DNA of 64,000 bases, from positions 18,223,172 through 18,287,171 of the forward strand of contig NC_081153.1 of assembly GCF_958295425.1 (NCBI RefSeq), written 5' to 3'. Below the pieces are notes generated by a model that did no database searches, was not told the origin of the DNA, and saw nothing but the letters and a program-made list of their open reading frames with translations. Positions 12,531-24,130 of this stretch are shown here, piece by piece. A program made the position numbers and the translations under genes. The DNA is from Solea solea. Lineage: Eukaryota; Chordata; Actinopteri; Pleuronectiformes; Soleidae. Numbering within the stretch: position 1 is the first letter of the stretch; the number at the start of each line of letters is the position of its first letter.

Positions 12531-13479
12531 AGGAGTTTTGACAAAGAAATCAAGGGAACAAGGTCGTTTTTTAACAGGAATCGCATCCTCGGCCTTAAAT
12601 ACATCCTGCATGGATTTGTTGTCTCTGATTTTTCGGCGGGCCTGTTTTCCGTTCACAAAGACACGCTGGCTCCAATTCAAAACAGCTGCAAAACAAACGC
12701 AGCGATGTACAGTAGGGACGCCAGATAATAACAGGAATAATAACAAGGGTGACATCATCCACATGGCTGCTCTGTAGGGGTGAAGGGCAGCAGTTGCTAA
12801 TTACTGTAAAGGATACAGACCAAACTGAATTCCTCCTGCTGATTGAGTAAAGTAGCCATTTGGGTGAAGGGACGAATCCTATCACCGTGGAATCCAACAC
12901 AAATACATGGATTTTACGGGGGAAAAGGGGTTTAGTGCGATCAGGATTTAGGAATTTACAATTTCACTGAAAACAGTTGAAACTTCATATTTCAACTTCT
13001 GTCTGTGTAAACTGTGGGAATCACAGGCGCCCCCGACGTCTTCCACCTGCTTCTGCTTCTCCACTCACACACTGGACCGAGCTTGACCAATGACCACAGC
13101 CGTCTGTAATGTGGACAAAAGGAATACGGCAAGGTGTGGAGAAAGAAAGGGAAGCAAGACGGGAAAATAATTAGTGAGGCATGATTTACGGATGGGAGGT
13201 CCGGAGTACACTCACAGGTCAGTGTGTAGTCAGTCAGGGGAGCGGCTGTTGTGTGTTTGTGTAACGTGTGATGGTATTTGAGCATATCTGTGCGTCTACA
13301 CATGATTGATGCACTGTACACCAGGCTGACGCTGTTACTGAAGAGTTCAAGTGAGCCAGTGGTTGGCTGCTGCCATGGAATTTGCCTAAACCCAGAAGGA
13401 CTCTCTCACATATTAGTCTCTGCATTTTGCTCCAGTGATCTAAGATATTACTGAGCTGCGTTATTTTCTTCTTCTTTTT

Positions 13480-13830
13480 TTTTTTTTCCAGTTGGGCACT
13501 TGATGTATTAGAAATTGCCACTGCGGCGGTGCCTGTTGCGGTAATCATGGTGATCAAGCGGGAGATAGGACTGGAGATACATGACCACCAGAGCGGGCAC
13601 AGTGAGGATTATTACTCTGAGTACTCTCTTTTTATTGGATCTCTTGCTCTCTCATGGCCGATACTTGAGTCAAGCGATGGGTCAATTAAGCGGCGAGTGA
13701 AAAAGTGCCTCGGATCCAACAAACTAAACATTAACAACGGTAGCGACGTGAGAGGTGCTGCACTGCAAGGCCTGGAAGTTCTGTTCACCAGCCTTGAACA
13801 TCTGGGTTGTAGTGGGATGTAAATGAGCGA
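13480..13830 (+). other. Open-frame block behind a strong acceptor-like site; probably noncoding
   Basis: A long pyrimidine tract ends in TTTTTTCCAG at about 13482-13491. Behind it one frame stays open to about 13820 and contains IMVIKREIGLEIHDHQSG. I know no protein like it, no donor site is evident at a useful place, and the tail runs into a G homopolymer. A conserved noncoding block or an alternative exon are both possible. I favour noncoding. Confidence 0.2.
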
Positions 13831-13851
13831 GGGTGGGGGGGGGGGGGGGGG
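13831..13851. repeat. G homopolymer
   Basis: GGGT followed by a run of 17 G residues, able in principle to form a quadruplex. The run length may be uncertain in the assembly. Confidence 0.9.
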
Positions 13852-13959
13852 CGTGTAGCGAAAGGAAATAGAGGAGAAGAAGACAATAGGTGGAGGTCTG
13901 TGAAGAAAAGATATTAAAAGTGACAGATGAACAGGTCCTGAGTCGACGTTCTCCTGCAG

Positions 13960-14260
13960 CAGCTGTGACTGCTGCCATCGCTCTGACAGGTGTCAATTAA
14001 GAATTACTGCCAAGGCCCCTGTAGTCATTTTTCCCCCTGCCCAGCTGTCTGCATGTGTGGCTTTTTGAGAAATAACACTTTACCCTTGTCACTGCGTTAG
14101 TACTTAGCTACAGTCGCCCCCAGAAAATGAGTGCATGGCGGGCACACTAATCGATAACCAGTGTATTAGCAATTATTTTGCTCATTGATTTACGGCGGAG
14201 CGGCAACTCCCACCGTGTTGTTATTAGCCAGTGATTATACTGTATGTGCCGGCGCTGTGG
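13960..14260. promoter_or_regulatory. Candidate conserved noncoding element in tshz1 intron
   Basis: A unique block with TGACAGGTGTCAATTAAG at its start, then CACTAATCGATAACC and GTGTATTAGCAATTATT further in. Paired TGACAG (TALE/MEIS-type) and ATTA or ATCGAT cores within 300 bp are common in enhancers of developmental genes. No coding potential is seen. Inference only. Confidence 0.33.
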
Positions 14261-17200
14261 TGCAGGCACGCACACCTTCACATGCACTTGCTGCTGCTGT
14301 TAGTGAGGTGTATTTGATAGAACACATGTAGGGACAAAAAAAAAAGACTAACATTAACATAAAGAAAGCATTCAGGGAGCACAAGCCTCTGTGCGACAAA
14401 GGCTGCTCTGGTTCCATAAGATCACCACTAAAATCGATTCTTTTTCTCTTTGGGTCATGACTCACATGCCCAGAAAGTGTCACCACAGTTAGTTGTAAAC
14501 GATGTAAACATGAATTCCCTTTCTATTTGTATCGGGATGAACTGCTGAAATTGTGATTTTGGCAAATTCAGTTTGAAAACACAACTTCTCGTAGCCTCCT
14601 GTTCAACAGCAACAGGATTTGACCAACACATCTTCAATTAGACTGTACCGTCAACAGTGCCAGAGGGATTCATTCATTCATCAGTCAAATGACAGACACT
14701 GCGTTTTTAATCAGCGGTGTCACATCAAATTGATCCATTTTTGATTTACGTCAGTTATCCAGCAAAAAAATAACAAATATTTTCTCTCTCCAGTCTCTGC
14801 AGTGTTAAACTGCTAACGTGACTTTGTCAGTGACTTGAGACTATTTTCAGGAATGTGTGGAGAAGAGAGAAAAGAAATTTAAAAATAAAATGTAATAATC
14901 ATAAAAAAAGAAAAGAAAAGAAGAAAGTTCTATAGGTGCTAACTTTTGCAGCTGAGTGTTTACCTCAGCAGAAATTTCATTAAAGTTCCCAACAGAAAAA
15001 TGAAAACTTTCTAATGGAAAGTGAAGCGGCATCAATTCTTCACAGCAAACTTTAAAGTCATGCTGAAAGTATTAAAAAAAAAAAAGCAGAATGTGTTTGT
15101 TTTTCCTGAGGTGTTTGGTTCCTTTACTCACTGTGTATATGTTTAATAAACGACAGTGTTTTTCATCTGTAAACATCAGGCGGACGTTAACATGAGTCCA
15201 ACACATGCAAACTAAGCAGCGGCTATTTGTGAAGTTCCCCCCCCCCCCCCCTTCACTTCTCTAAATTGGGCTGTGGTTGTACTGCATGTAGAGCATGTGG
15301 TGCTAAATCTGGCAAAAGCCAGCACTGTACTGTATATCATGACAGTTTTTAGTGCATAGCGACTGAGAAACGCTGGCCTCAGCATTTCCAACCCAGCAGC
15401 CGGTGCAAGTGGTGGAGAGTCAGAGGGTGGAAATTTTTATCCCCCGAGGAGTGTTTATTTAACTGATAAGGCGAGTTGAGAAGCAATGAATATCATTTTT
15501 TTGGACACTAGTTTACTGCAGATAAGACATCTGGGAATGGATACTGCTAACAGATGACACTGTGTCCTTGAGAGCGGACGCTGGGGAAGGTCACGCTGCA
15601 GCCTGGTGTACCGCCACTGCCATCTCTCTTTCCGCTCCGTACCTCTTCATTTTTATCTCGTCCTTTTTTCTCTCATCCTCTTTACTCATTTTTTTGATTA
15701 CTGGCCGCCCTCTCTCCCTCTCCCTCTCTAAGTCTTTTCTCATCTTCCTATCAGTCATCAATCTCTATCTTACTGACTCAGTTCTCCTCTACCCTGCTCA
15801 TATTTTCTTTCATCTTCCTCGCTGTCTCTAGCTCTCATCTATAGCCTTCTCACCGGATGCTCAAGAGTCAGTGAACTGGTTACAAGAACATGAACTCAAC
15901 ATCTGAAAAGGAGAGCGTAATACTTCCCTCTCTCAGGCTCACTGGTCTTGTTCTCATATATCACACACCATTTCTTTCTTTTTCTCCCAGTGGTCTGATT
16001 TCAGCGACATCCCGCAGTCAGACATCTGACTTGTAAAAATCCAAAAGGTCACAGGGCAATAAAGGGCCGTGTCATCTTCTTTGAAGTCTGAACACATGAC
16101 TGTCACATATTTTTCCAAGAGCCCAGAGTTATCCATAAAGCATGTTGCACAGGGGAAGAATCAAAGCACTTTGTTGTTGTTCAGTTATGTTTGACATTTT
16201 CATTAAGAAAGAACGCCATTGACCGCGGCTTGCTCGGAGTAGACACTAAATTATCATCAGCTCCACTTTGCCACTTGATGGGCAGTTGAAAGGATGTATA
16301 AATGATCTCGCTTCAGCTTTGCCACCGCCCCAAAAGTTCTCCCCAAATCTTTCCTGAGCTGGCTTGTTGTCTCAGACAGTGGCAGTCACAGGGGGTATAA
16401 GCTCCACTCTGTCCCTGTAAGTCATCCGTCTCGGAGGACACAGCAGGAGTCCTCCTGTGTCTCTGCTGTCAGTCGTCACTGGCTGGATGTCCGTCCACCT
16501 GAGCATCTGTTACTGATTACCTGTCTCTTTGTTTGTCTCATGACCAGACTGTTGGCCTATTAACTTGTCGTCCTCTCGTCCATCTGCCTCCTCCCTCTTT
16601 CATTACCTTTTTTCATATTAAGTAAAGCTACTTGATGTGAATACAAAACAAACACGTATGGAAACGTGACATCTGTTTCAGCGAGTTGTGCAGTGTAACT
16701 GAGAACATTTAGTGTCAAGTCCAATCTGCAGGCACTTCATTTCACTGTTTCCACTTTATTTGCACTTCTTCACATGGGAGAGGAAGGTATTGTCATTTTT
16801 ACTCGTTTGTCTGACAGCCGGGATTAGGGAAGTACTGCGAGTTTGTCAGGGAACCAGCGGAGACTCCTGGAAATCCATGTCCACGGAGAAAAACACAACA
16901 CTATCGTAACTTACTCCTTTATAAAATCATGCATTTTCATTTTTACAATTTTAGTTCACGATACAAACAAGATACACAAGATATTCTACTTCTGCAGAGT
17001 GAGTAAATGAAACTGACTTTAGTGATCTCCCCAAAATGTGGAACTAGTCCTTTAAAAATTGCAATATGAATGATATCATTAGCAAAGAGTGAAACTGAGT
17101 GCTACACCAATTAGATAAGAAAATAAGGATGCTCTTCACACACCAGTTGTAATCTACATACAGTTATGACGCCTGTTATGTAATAACAGTGAATATTTCT

Positions 17201-17580
17201 GTATTTGATACTTTAAAGTGTTGTTATCTATCTATCTATCTAGCTTAAATTGTGGGCATTCTTGCATGAATCTCCAGTAAGTGTGACATAGTGACATTTT
17301 GGAATTTAACTAATGTGTTTACTGTCTTTCCCACATAGTTGGATCATTGTTCTCTAAATATCTCACACTGTCGAAAAGAGTTTAGAAAACTGTCACCATT
17401 GACCTGGGAGTGTGAAGTGATGACCCAACCGTTTTTGCTTCAAGCTACGCAGCAGCAACCTTAGTTGGCTAAAAATATGCTTCATAAATGATGTTGTAAT
17501 TCTCAACGTTTGAGAAATGTGAAATTTGTAATTCATGGTGGTTCAGCTTTATTTTTGTATACAGTAATAAGCTACTGTAC
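14261..17580. other. Intron segment, nothing specific recognised
   Basis: Mainly unique AT-rich sequence. A C-run lies at about 15237-15251 and a short (TCTA)n at about 17224-17242. Part of 15560-15830 is CT-rich (pyrimidine on the + strand). I found no exon, transposon terminus or RNA gene. Confidence 0.5.
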
Positions 17581-17585
17581 CCTCT

Positions 17586-17785
17586 ACTTAACCCGTCTGT
17601 TACCATCCTGTCATCGCCGACAGGATTTTGCATGAATACTATAACGGCCAGATATTACAAGTCGAAGTGATCTTTAGAAAAAGGGGCAGAAACACTCAGC
17701 CATTGAATGTTTTTGGACAATTCTACAGCCTTAGAATCAAAATAAATCCCGACGGCCTGACTATCATGATGGTCATAACAGGGTT
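17586..17785. mobile_element. Possible short palindromic MITE
   Basis: The ends look inverted: TTAACCCGTCTGTTACC on the left against CATAACAGGGTTAA on the right. The inner part, with CCAGATATTAC and a GGGGCAG...CACT stretch, resembles the middle of the CCCTTTAACACC family found downstream of the gene. No clear target duplication is seen, so the limits are approximate. Confidence 0.4.
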
Positions 17786-17888
17786 AAACACACACATTTG
17801 TTGACTTTAACTTCAAGAAAAGCAGCAAATTACCAAAGTTCATAACCAGCCTTTATGAAGGAAACATGGTAAACACAGGGTAATCATT

Positions 17889-18254
17889 TAGAGCTGCAAC
17901 AATATATTGATTCATCGATTATTAATCGATTACTAAATGAATCGACAACTATTTTGATAATCGATTAATCGGTTTGAAGATCTTTTCATGATTAAAACAA
18001 GATTTCCGATTGTTTAAGTTTCTTAAATGTGAATATTTTCTTCATTTCTTTGCTCTGGTTAACAAAGAAATCATTCAAAGTTCATCATTTTGGTTTGTGG
18101 ACAAAACAAGACATTTGAGAACCAGGTTTGACAAACACCGATCAACATTTTTTAAGTTTTTCTGTTATTTTATGGACCCAACGATTAATTGATTAATCGA
18201 GAAAATAATCACCAGATTAATCGCTTATCAAAATAAGCGTTAGTTGCAGCTCTA
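17889..18254. mobile_element. Complete hAT-type MITE with 8-bp target duplication
   Basis: A 366-bp element bounded by perfect 12-bp inverted repeats, TAGAGCTGCAAC and GTTGCAGCTCTA. It is flanked directly by the 8-bp duplication TAATCATT (17881-17888 and 18255-18262). Subterminal ATCGATTAATCG-type palindromes occur at both ends. An 8-bp duplication with short inverted ends is characteristic of the hAT superfamily. It encodes no transposase, so it is non-autonomous. I recognise this AGAGCTGCAAC...GTTGCAGCTCT pattern as a very common teleost repeat. The intact ends and duplication suggest a fairly recent insertion. Confidence 0.88.
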
Positions 18255-19355
18255 TAATCATTCATAACCATTAAAAAAACAGCTCATAAGTTTTTACCCC
18301 CTATTATAATCAGCTGTGGAGCTGAAGGCTAGAGCGAACAAGTCAATGTAACATCCATCATTAATCAGTTTCAGCCAGAAAAAAACCTGGACTGGTTTGA
18401 AGTTGCTTGAGGCTTCACTGGTATCAGTAACAATAGGCTGCTTAGTATCTCAGCACAGCTGCTCTGAACAAAAAAACTGTCTGTACTTAATCAGCATGAG
18501 AGTGATAAGCTACGTCCTCCATGTGCAGGATGTGCCTGGAGAGGTTTGGACCGACTATAAAATGCTGTTGCAGTTATGCAAATTAAATGATTATTTATCT
18601 ACATACAGTATATATATCGTCAGAATCAGACCCGTAGCGTTTGTCAGCTGAGGGAATAAGGTTGCGAGTCCCGGCAGAGAGGGTTAATCTTACTTGGTTA
18701 AACTCCACAAGCTGAAGGAGCAGAATGGCTTGAGCTGATTGACATCACATCGATCACGGCCTGTCATTTAACCCTGTTACCATGGACGACTTGTCCCTCC
18801 TCTCTGTTTATGAGGTTAGATCAGAGCCAGACCAAGGCAAGTGGCTGCCAAATGGCAAACCTCTGTGCATTTCAGTCAAGGGTTTTGTGTTTCAATACCA
18901 AATCTTTCAAGAGAGACTCATAAATCTTAGAGGTCCTGTAATGAGTACAAAAACGAAATGGTATGTGGTGCATTTTGTCCCGAGCGACAAAGTGAGCTGT
19001 GCTTTCTGAGTTGTTCCAAGGTCTAAATTGATTGCAAATAAATTTAAGGTCAAAGTATTTTCAGTTCTAGGAAACTCAAATCTAACGTGATCTGCTGTAC
19101 AATCTTCAGTGGCTGTTGATACAGACTGATGAGTATCTGAGGCTAAAAAACAATCTGCCATGGATTTCAAATATGTCTCGAATATTTGACTCACGGCAAA
19201 CCTGATATGAAGTCCTGATGTTGAGACAGAACATTAAGCACACGCAGCTTTACATGTCCGTCTGGATTAGGGGCCGTTCACGTGAAATGCAAAGAGGTGT
19301 TTTTAACCAAGGTGCTGGTGGGTTTTGCACTCCTGTCAAGTCTGTTGTTACTAAA
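18255..19355. other. Intron segment, nothing specific recognised
   Basis: Unique AT-rich sequence between two MITEs. I find no exon, repeat end or RNA gene. Confidence 0.5.
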
Positions 19356-19786
19356 GCTGTGTTTCCACCAAGTGGAACAGTTCGGTATGTTTTTCTTTTG
19401 CGTTTTTATTAGGAATAGTTCTAGAATAACCGCTCCCAACAGTTCCATTTTTCGGTGCCCTTACCATTGGGTACCAGAGCGATGGTACGATACAGTACCG
19501 GTGGAGCTAGACCCACAACAGTCAGCTGATTGGGCGACAAAAAAACCCCCAGTGTTTCTTCATCGTCCTTGACGTGTTGTTGAGACAAACAGAAAAGAAA
19601 CGAGCTGCTGGATGTCCTCCTTTGTTGTCCGTTTTGTTGTCGTCTGTCGCGTTCAATGTCATCGCTTGTTGTTGGCGCACCGGTACAACGCCATGCTACG
19701 TATCTCACTAGCGCTAACCCCACCTTTACCGTTCCAAACTGTACCTTACTGTACCAAACCGGACTGTACCATGATGGAAACACGGC
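19356..19786. mobile_element. MITE with GCTGTGTTTCCACCA-type inverted ends
   Basis: The left end GCTGTGTTTCCACCA matches the reverse complement of the right end TGATGGAAACACGGC at 13 of 15 positions. Inside are GTACC/GGTAC-rich stretches (GGTACCAGAGCGATGGTAC near 19470; TACCGTTCCAAACTGTACC near 19727) that are themselves complementary, so the element can fold on itself. There is no open frame for a transposase. I recall this TTTCCACC...GGTACC pattern as a widespread fish repeat. No clear target duplication was found, so the limits are good to a few bases. Confidence 0.75.
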
Positions 19787-20479
19787 ATGAGCAGCCAAAA
19801 CCTGGGAGCTGCTCAGACGACTGAAGTTGCTGCAGCCTCACTGAAATGATAAATGCGTTAAAAAGAAGAAGAAAATCAACACAAAGACTGCAGATTACCA
19901 GCAGTGCTTTGACCTCAGCCAGGCTCTGCTGTTCAATACATGAGTCAAGAAAATGAAAAAAAAAAACAAAAAACATGCCACGTCATAGCTGTGTAACTCA
20001 GGAGCGCCTCCTGGATGATGACGGATCAAAGCGTGGACAAAAAACCAGTGTGACCTACTTCTTTGAAATGAGAATGAAAAAAGTAATATTTTTGGTTCGA
20101 TGCAGACACACCCAAAGAAACACAGATGCAACGTCGCTCTTGTGTCCATTAAAAATAACCTTTGTGCGTGGAAGACTCAACATGTGGACAGAAAAAGACG
20201 CTGCATGTGAATGGCCCTTTAGCGTTAATTAAAAATGCACTGTTCCATGTCCTTACTCTATTATAAAATGACTTCTGAAGCGTTGAGGCACAAGACTGTG
20301 GAACTATGGTGGAAGCAGTGCTGATGACACAATCCTGAGTGGGTGAAAACGTGAACCCTCCCCTCAGTATTTTGGGATTTGAAGAGCTTGAGTGTCCACA
20401 TGACCAGAGCCACAGAGCTAGACGGGATTGAGTGAGGCACTATTGTGTGTGTTGTGTGTATGTCTGTCTGTGTATGTGT

Positions 20480-20738
20480 GTGTGGGAGGGAGAGAGGGAG
20501 GGAGGAGGTGCAGAAAAGAAGCAATTGAAGGAGGGGCATAAAGGGGCGAAAACGAGGAGAAAAAGAGAGTGACAGCAAACAAAAAAAGAAGCAGGGAGGG
20601 AAGGGGGTGAAGGGGTGAGGGAGTGAAAAAAGAGGAGGTAGAGCAACAGAGGAGTGAAAGAGAAATGACTTGAGGGGTTGAGGGATGGAGGGAGAGATGG
20701 ATAAAGCGGGAGAAAAAAAGGCAATGGGGAAGAAAAAG

Positions 20739-20772
<34 letters not shown>

Positions 20773-20815
20773 CAATGAAAGCAGTTGGATAGTGGAGGAG
20801 AGAGAGGGGAGGATG
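20480..20815. repeat. Long polypurine tract with (GA)n
   Basis: About 330 bp that is overwhelmingly A and G on the + strand, ending in a pure (GA)n run at about 20747-20772. The complementary strand gives Ser/Pro/Leu-rich open frames that are artefacts. Such tracts can form triplex (H-DNA) structures. Its role here is unknown. Confidence 0.85.
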
Positions 20816-21239
20816 TCACCCATGGCTGCCACTCATCACTCACAGCTTAATGACACTGTTTTTTTCCCCTTTCTCCCGCTTCTTTTCCGTGGGAGAGGTG
20901 GAGGGAGTGCAACCCGCGCCCGATCAAACGGGGTCATTCAGAGTTCACCACCTCCAGGTGGGACCGTCCTCCACTGAGGAAATGTTTGTGAATGTGTGTG
21001 GTATGAGCTCAGAGGAGCGTCTGCAGCGGAGCACAGTTTACACCAGCTTTAGTTTCGCATAAAAACCCCAAGATGAAAGATCAAGTTGTTGTAATTATTA
21101 TACACAAGGTAAAATGGATGAAATAAATCTATAAAATATAAAAAAACGTAAGTCTGGTAGCTCTGTGAACACAGTTAAATGTCAGTCTTTCACTTTGGTC
21201 AAGGTGCAAATACTAGCTCCAGAGTTTGTGCTCATGTGT

Positions 21240-21725
21240 TTACATGTGTGTACGACTGAAGCATGTGTGTTTATGTGTGTGTAAGCGTATGCTTGTTTGT
21301 AAGAAACCCGCTCTGTTGAAACCCAACTGTCTGTTGTTTCCTTCTGGGATTGGCCTGATTCCTAGTCCTGTGTTTGTGATTCAGTTTGTGTGTGTGTGTG
21401 TGTGTGTGTGCGTGCGTGCGTGTGTGCTTAGCTTCATTTGTCCTCTCACTCATTCCCGTTTCTGGGAAGCATCAAGCGTTTAAAACTCAAACGGCAGGAT
21501 TTTTTCTCCCTCGCTCTCCTCCTCGCACCAAATTTGGGGAACAGCTGGGGCGGCCATGACGATGATTTGTCTCCCTCTGCCCGTCCGCCTGACAGGTTGA
21601 GACCATGCACACACTCACTCACATACACACACTCACTAATAGGCACATATACACACAATTAGATATGCACTCACAGTATCACAGACAGACACACACTCAC
21701 AGAGACACAGCCGTAGACACATTCC
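21240..21725. repeat. Microsatellite-rich stretch ((TG)n, imperfect (CA)n)
   Basis: A (TG)n run with TGCG ending covers about 21387-21425, and imperfect CA/CACT runs cover about 21605-21715. The TG/TGCG tract alternates purine and pyrimidine. No gene. Confidence 0.85.
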
Positions 21726-21729
21726 CCCT

Positions 21730-21965
21730 TATAAGAGGCTGTGTTTCTCGGGGCACTGCCAAAACACTCTGATTTCCTTTAGCCTGGGCTGCCATACATC
21801 AGCTTGGGGCCTCCCAGCCCGGATGGCAGGGGCTGACAGAATGACATGTGTCATTTATCAAACGAGGGGCGCCAGGCCTCAGGAAACGAACAGACCGCCG
21901 CGTGACAAAGCCCCCAGAGAGCTCTCCTCCACTCACAATGATGGGAGTGTGTCATGGGATAGACA
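21730..21965. promoter_or_regulatory. Candidate conserved noncoding element in tshz1 intron
   Basis: A unique, fairly GC-balanced block, distinct from the CA-rich sequence on both sides. It has TTATAAGAGGCTG, GCTGACAGAATGACATGTG and TTATCAAACG words and no long open frame. Sharp contrast with its flanks is what draws attention. The enhancer reading is inference. Confidence 0.33.
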
Positions 21966-22129
21966 CTGACAAATCTACAGAGATAGAACACACATAGATA
22001 CACACAAAGCACGGGGAAGCACATATACACATGAGCACAGGCATCATATGTTGTATGACTGCACTGTTTTTTTTAAACCCATGTTTAAAGTAGAACTGTC
22101 ACTTTTCCCAAAATTCATGCTCAAATTCT

Positions 22130-22150
22130 ATTAGAATACATTCTGGTAAC

Positions 22151-22191
<41 letters not shown>

Positions 22192-22375
22192 GGGTATGCA
22201 CTGCTGTTCTGAGGAGAAGGACACTACATTAACTTTTATTCATTTGGACAGCCTAAACAAAGCGCTGTCCAAAACTTGGCCCTAAACTCCTTTAGGAATG
22301 AGGTTCTGCCTCATTAGGACCAGGTTTTGGTCTCCATAAGGACTACTGGTCCTGTCAAGGCCAGTGTTTATGCCA
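22130..22375. repeat. (CA)n microsatellite with adjoining dispersed repeat
   Basis: A (CA)n run covers about 22154-22189. It is followed by a stretch with GGACCAGGTTTTGGTCTCCA near 22318-22337, which I recall as a recurrent sequence next to CA runs in many fish genomes. The dispersed-repeat part is less certain than the microsatellite. Confidence 0.5.
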
Positions 22376-22739
22376 GAAATACTTAACAAATGTAAGTACA
22401 CATACATGTTCCAACATTAATTATTATTTCTCTTACAAGATTTTACGATCTACAGTGTAGAACCAGAAACACATGCACGCACCACATTTGCGAGGGGTTG
22501 GTGTTGTGAATGTCTGTGTAAAAAGGCACATTTTGCTCACTTGTGTCCACTGACAGTGACATCATCACATATGAATCAAACCTTTCCCTTTGAAGCCTCG
22601 AGATACGCACTTTGGCCAACACCATTTTGAGTTTGCAACCAGAAATCCACACGCGTCACCTGTGGATTTCAATCCCGTCAATCCATTTTCCTCTAAATGA
22701 GCACAGGTTTTTACCACTCATAGTGATTGTGACCACAGC

Positions 22740-22870
22740 ATTCTCAAGAACATGTCAATCAAGTGAGAAGTAGGTTCATTTTCACCATAAACTTCCATTC
22801 AAACAGGGGTCTTTTTGCAACCGTCGCCACCTGGTGGCTAATATATTTTTACATCCATGTTGTCCTCATC
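22740..22870. repeat. Fragment of a CCTGGTGGC-type dispersed repeat
   Basis: It shares AGGTTCATTTT, ACTTCCATTC-like sequence and CGCCACCTGGTGGCTAA with the element at 55690-55995 downstream. It is degraded, and its limits are approximate. Confidence 0.5.
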
Positions 22871-23839
22871 TGGCACTTTTTATAAACAATCTACTTTTTC
22901 ACATCAAAACAACATCATAAAGTCTTATTCAGTGTGGCTCTCACTATCTTACTTCAGATAGTCTGTTGTGCATTTAGACTGTAAATATAAACTTGGACAG
23001 GCTTTTTAACGTTTGAACTGTCCCTCCAAATTGGGTAAAAAAAAAAAAGTGACAGCCCTAGTTAAAGAAAGATAAGTAAAAACACGAGGCCAAAAGGATA
23101 ATTTGTGGATTTTTTAAAACGCTGGCAGAGAATCTCCAAGCACACATACCCACACATGCACCCACATATCGTATATGTTTCTTTTGCAGCCAGAGACGCT
23201 ACAGCCAATGCGTTTCCTGTTGCCAGCAGCAGGCCTGTCTGTGTGCCTGTCCTTCTTAATGAACGGTCACTGGCTGCCGAATAGGAACTCTCTTAGCTGG
23301 CAACAGCACTCTGTCCCCTTCCTTTCATAACCATGCCCACCACACAGCCACAGTATTCCTCTTTTCTCCTTCGTTATTTCTTTCGTCTCTTCGGTCGTTC
23401 TCTTTTTCCCTCTTCTTACCGCGCTCTGCCATGACCCCCCCGCTCCCGCTCCCCTGTTTACTTTTTCCTTAGCCCGTTCATTTGTCTTCATAAGCCTAAT
23501 TTATTTTCTCTGCCAGTTGCAAGCTGACAGCCATCAGTCTCCCTCCTTCTCTCCCTCCCGCTCCCGCTCTCCCACACACGCGGACACGCACACACCTGAC
23601 CTCCTGACACGTAGATAAATACACTAACATGTACGCACCAGCGTGCAGGACTCTTTCCCTTCGTTTTTATTCGTCGACTCTGTCTTTATTACCTCACAGA
23701 CTCCTCTGAGGTCAGCCTTACAGTCTCATACCCTCTGTTTTACCCCTGTCCTCCACCTCCTCCAACCCCCAAAACCCTCCCCATTAACATTACAGAAGAT
23801 GGATGTGTCTTCATAGCGGAGATTGATTGCGGATATAGA

Positions 23840-24088
23840 GTTATGGTGCCATTTATGTGTGTGTGTGTGTGTGTGTTAGATGGAGGGCACTTTGGGAGGT
23901 GGCGTCGGGAGCAGAAATGTGAGGGAGGCAGGCTTTTCTCTTGTTTTCCAGAACCTTCCAGCCGTTCGTTGTCTGTCCGCAGTCTGATATTGTGCTCTGT
24001 TGAAGGATTGCTTCCTCTCTTCCTGCCTCTCTCTCTCTCTCTCTCTCTCTCTCCCCGACGGTGAAGCTGTTCATAGCCATTGTATGCT

Positions 24089-24127
<39 letters not shown>

Positions 24128-24130
24128 GCA
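23840..24130. repeat. Cluster of (TG)n, (CT)n and (CA)n microsatellites
   Basis: (TG)n at about 23855-23877, (CT)n at about 24029-24053 and (CA)n at about 24091-24125. Open frames across them, some exceeding 150 codons, are repeat artefacts. Confidence 0.9.

Noticed and set aside
20418..20843. Antisense frames of 130-141 codons rich in Ser, Pro and Leu
   Set aside because: They are produced by the polypurine tract and (GA)n repeat and have no domain.
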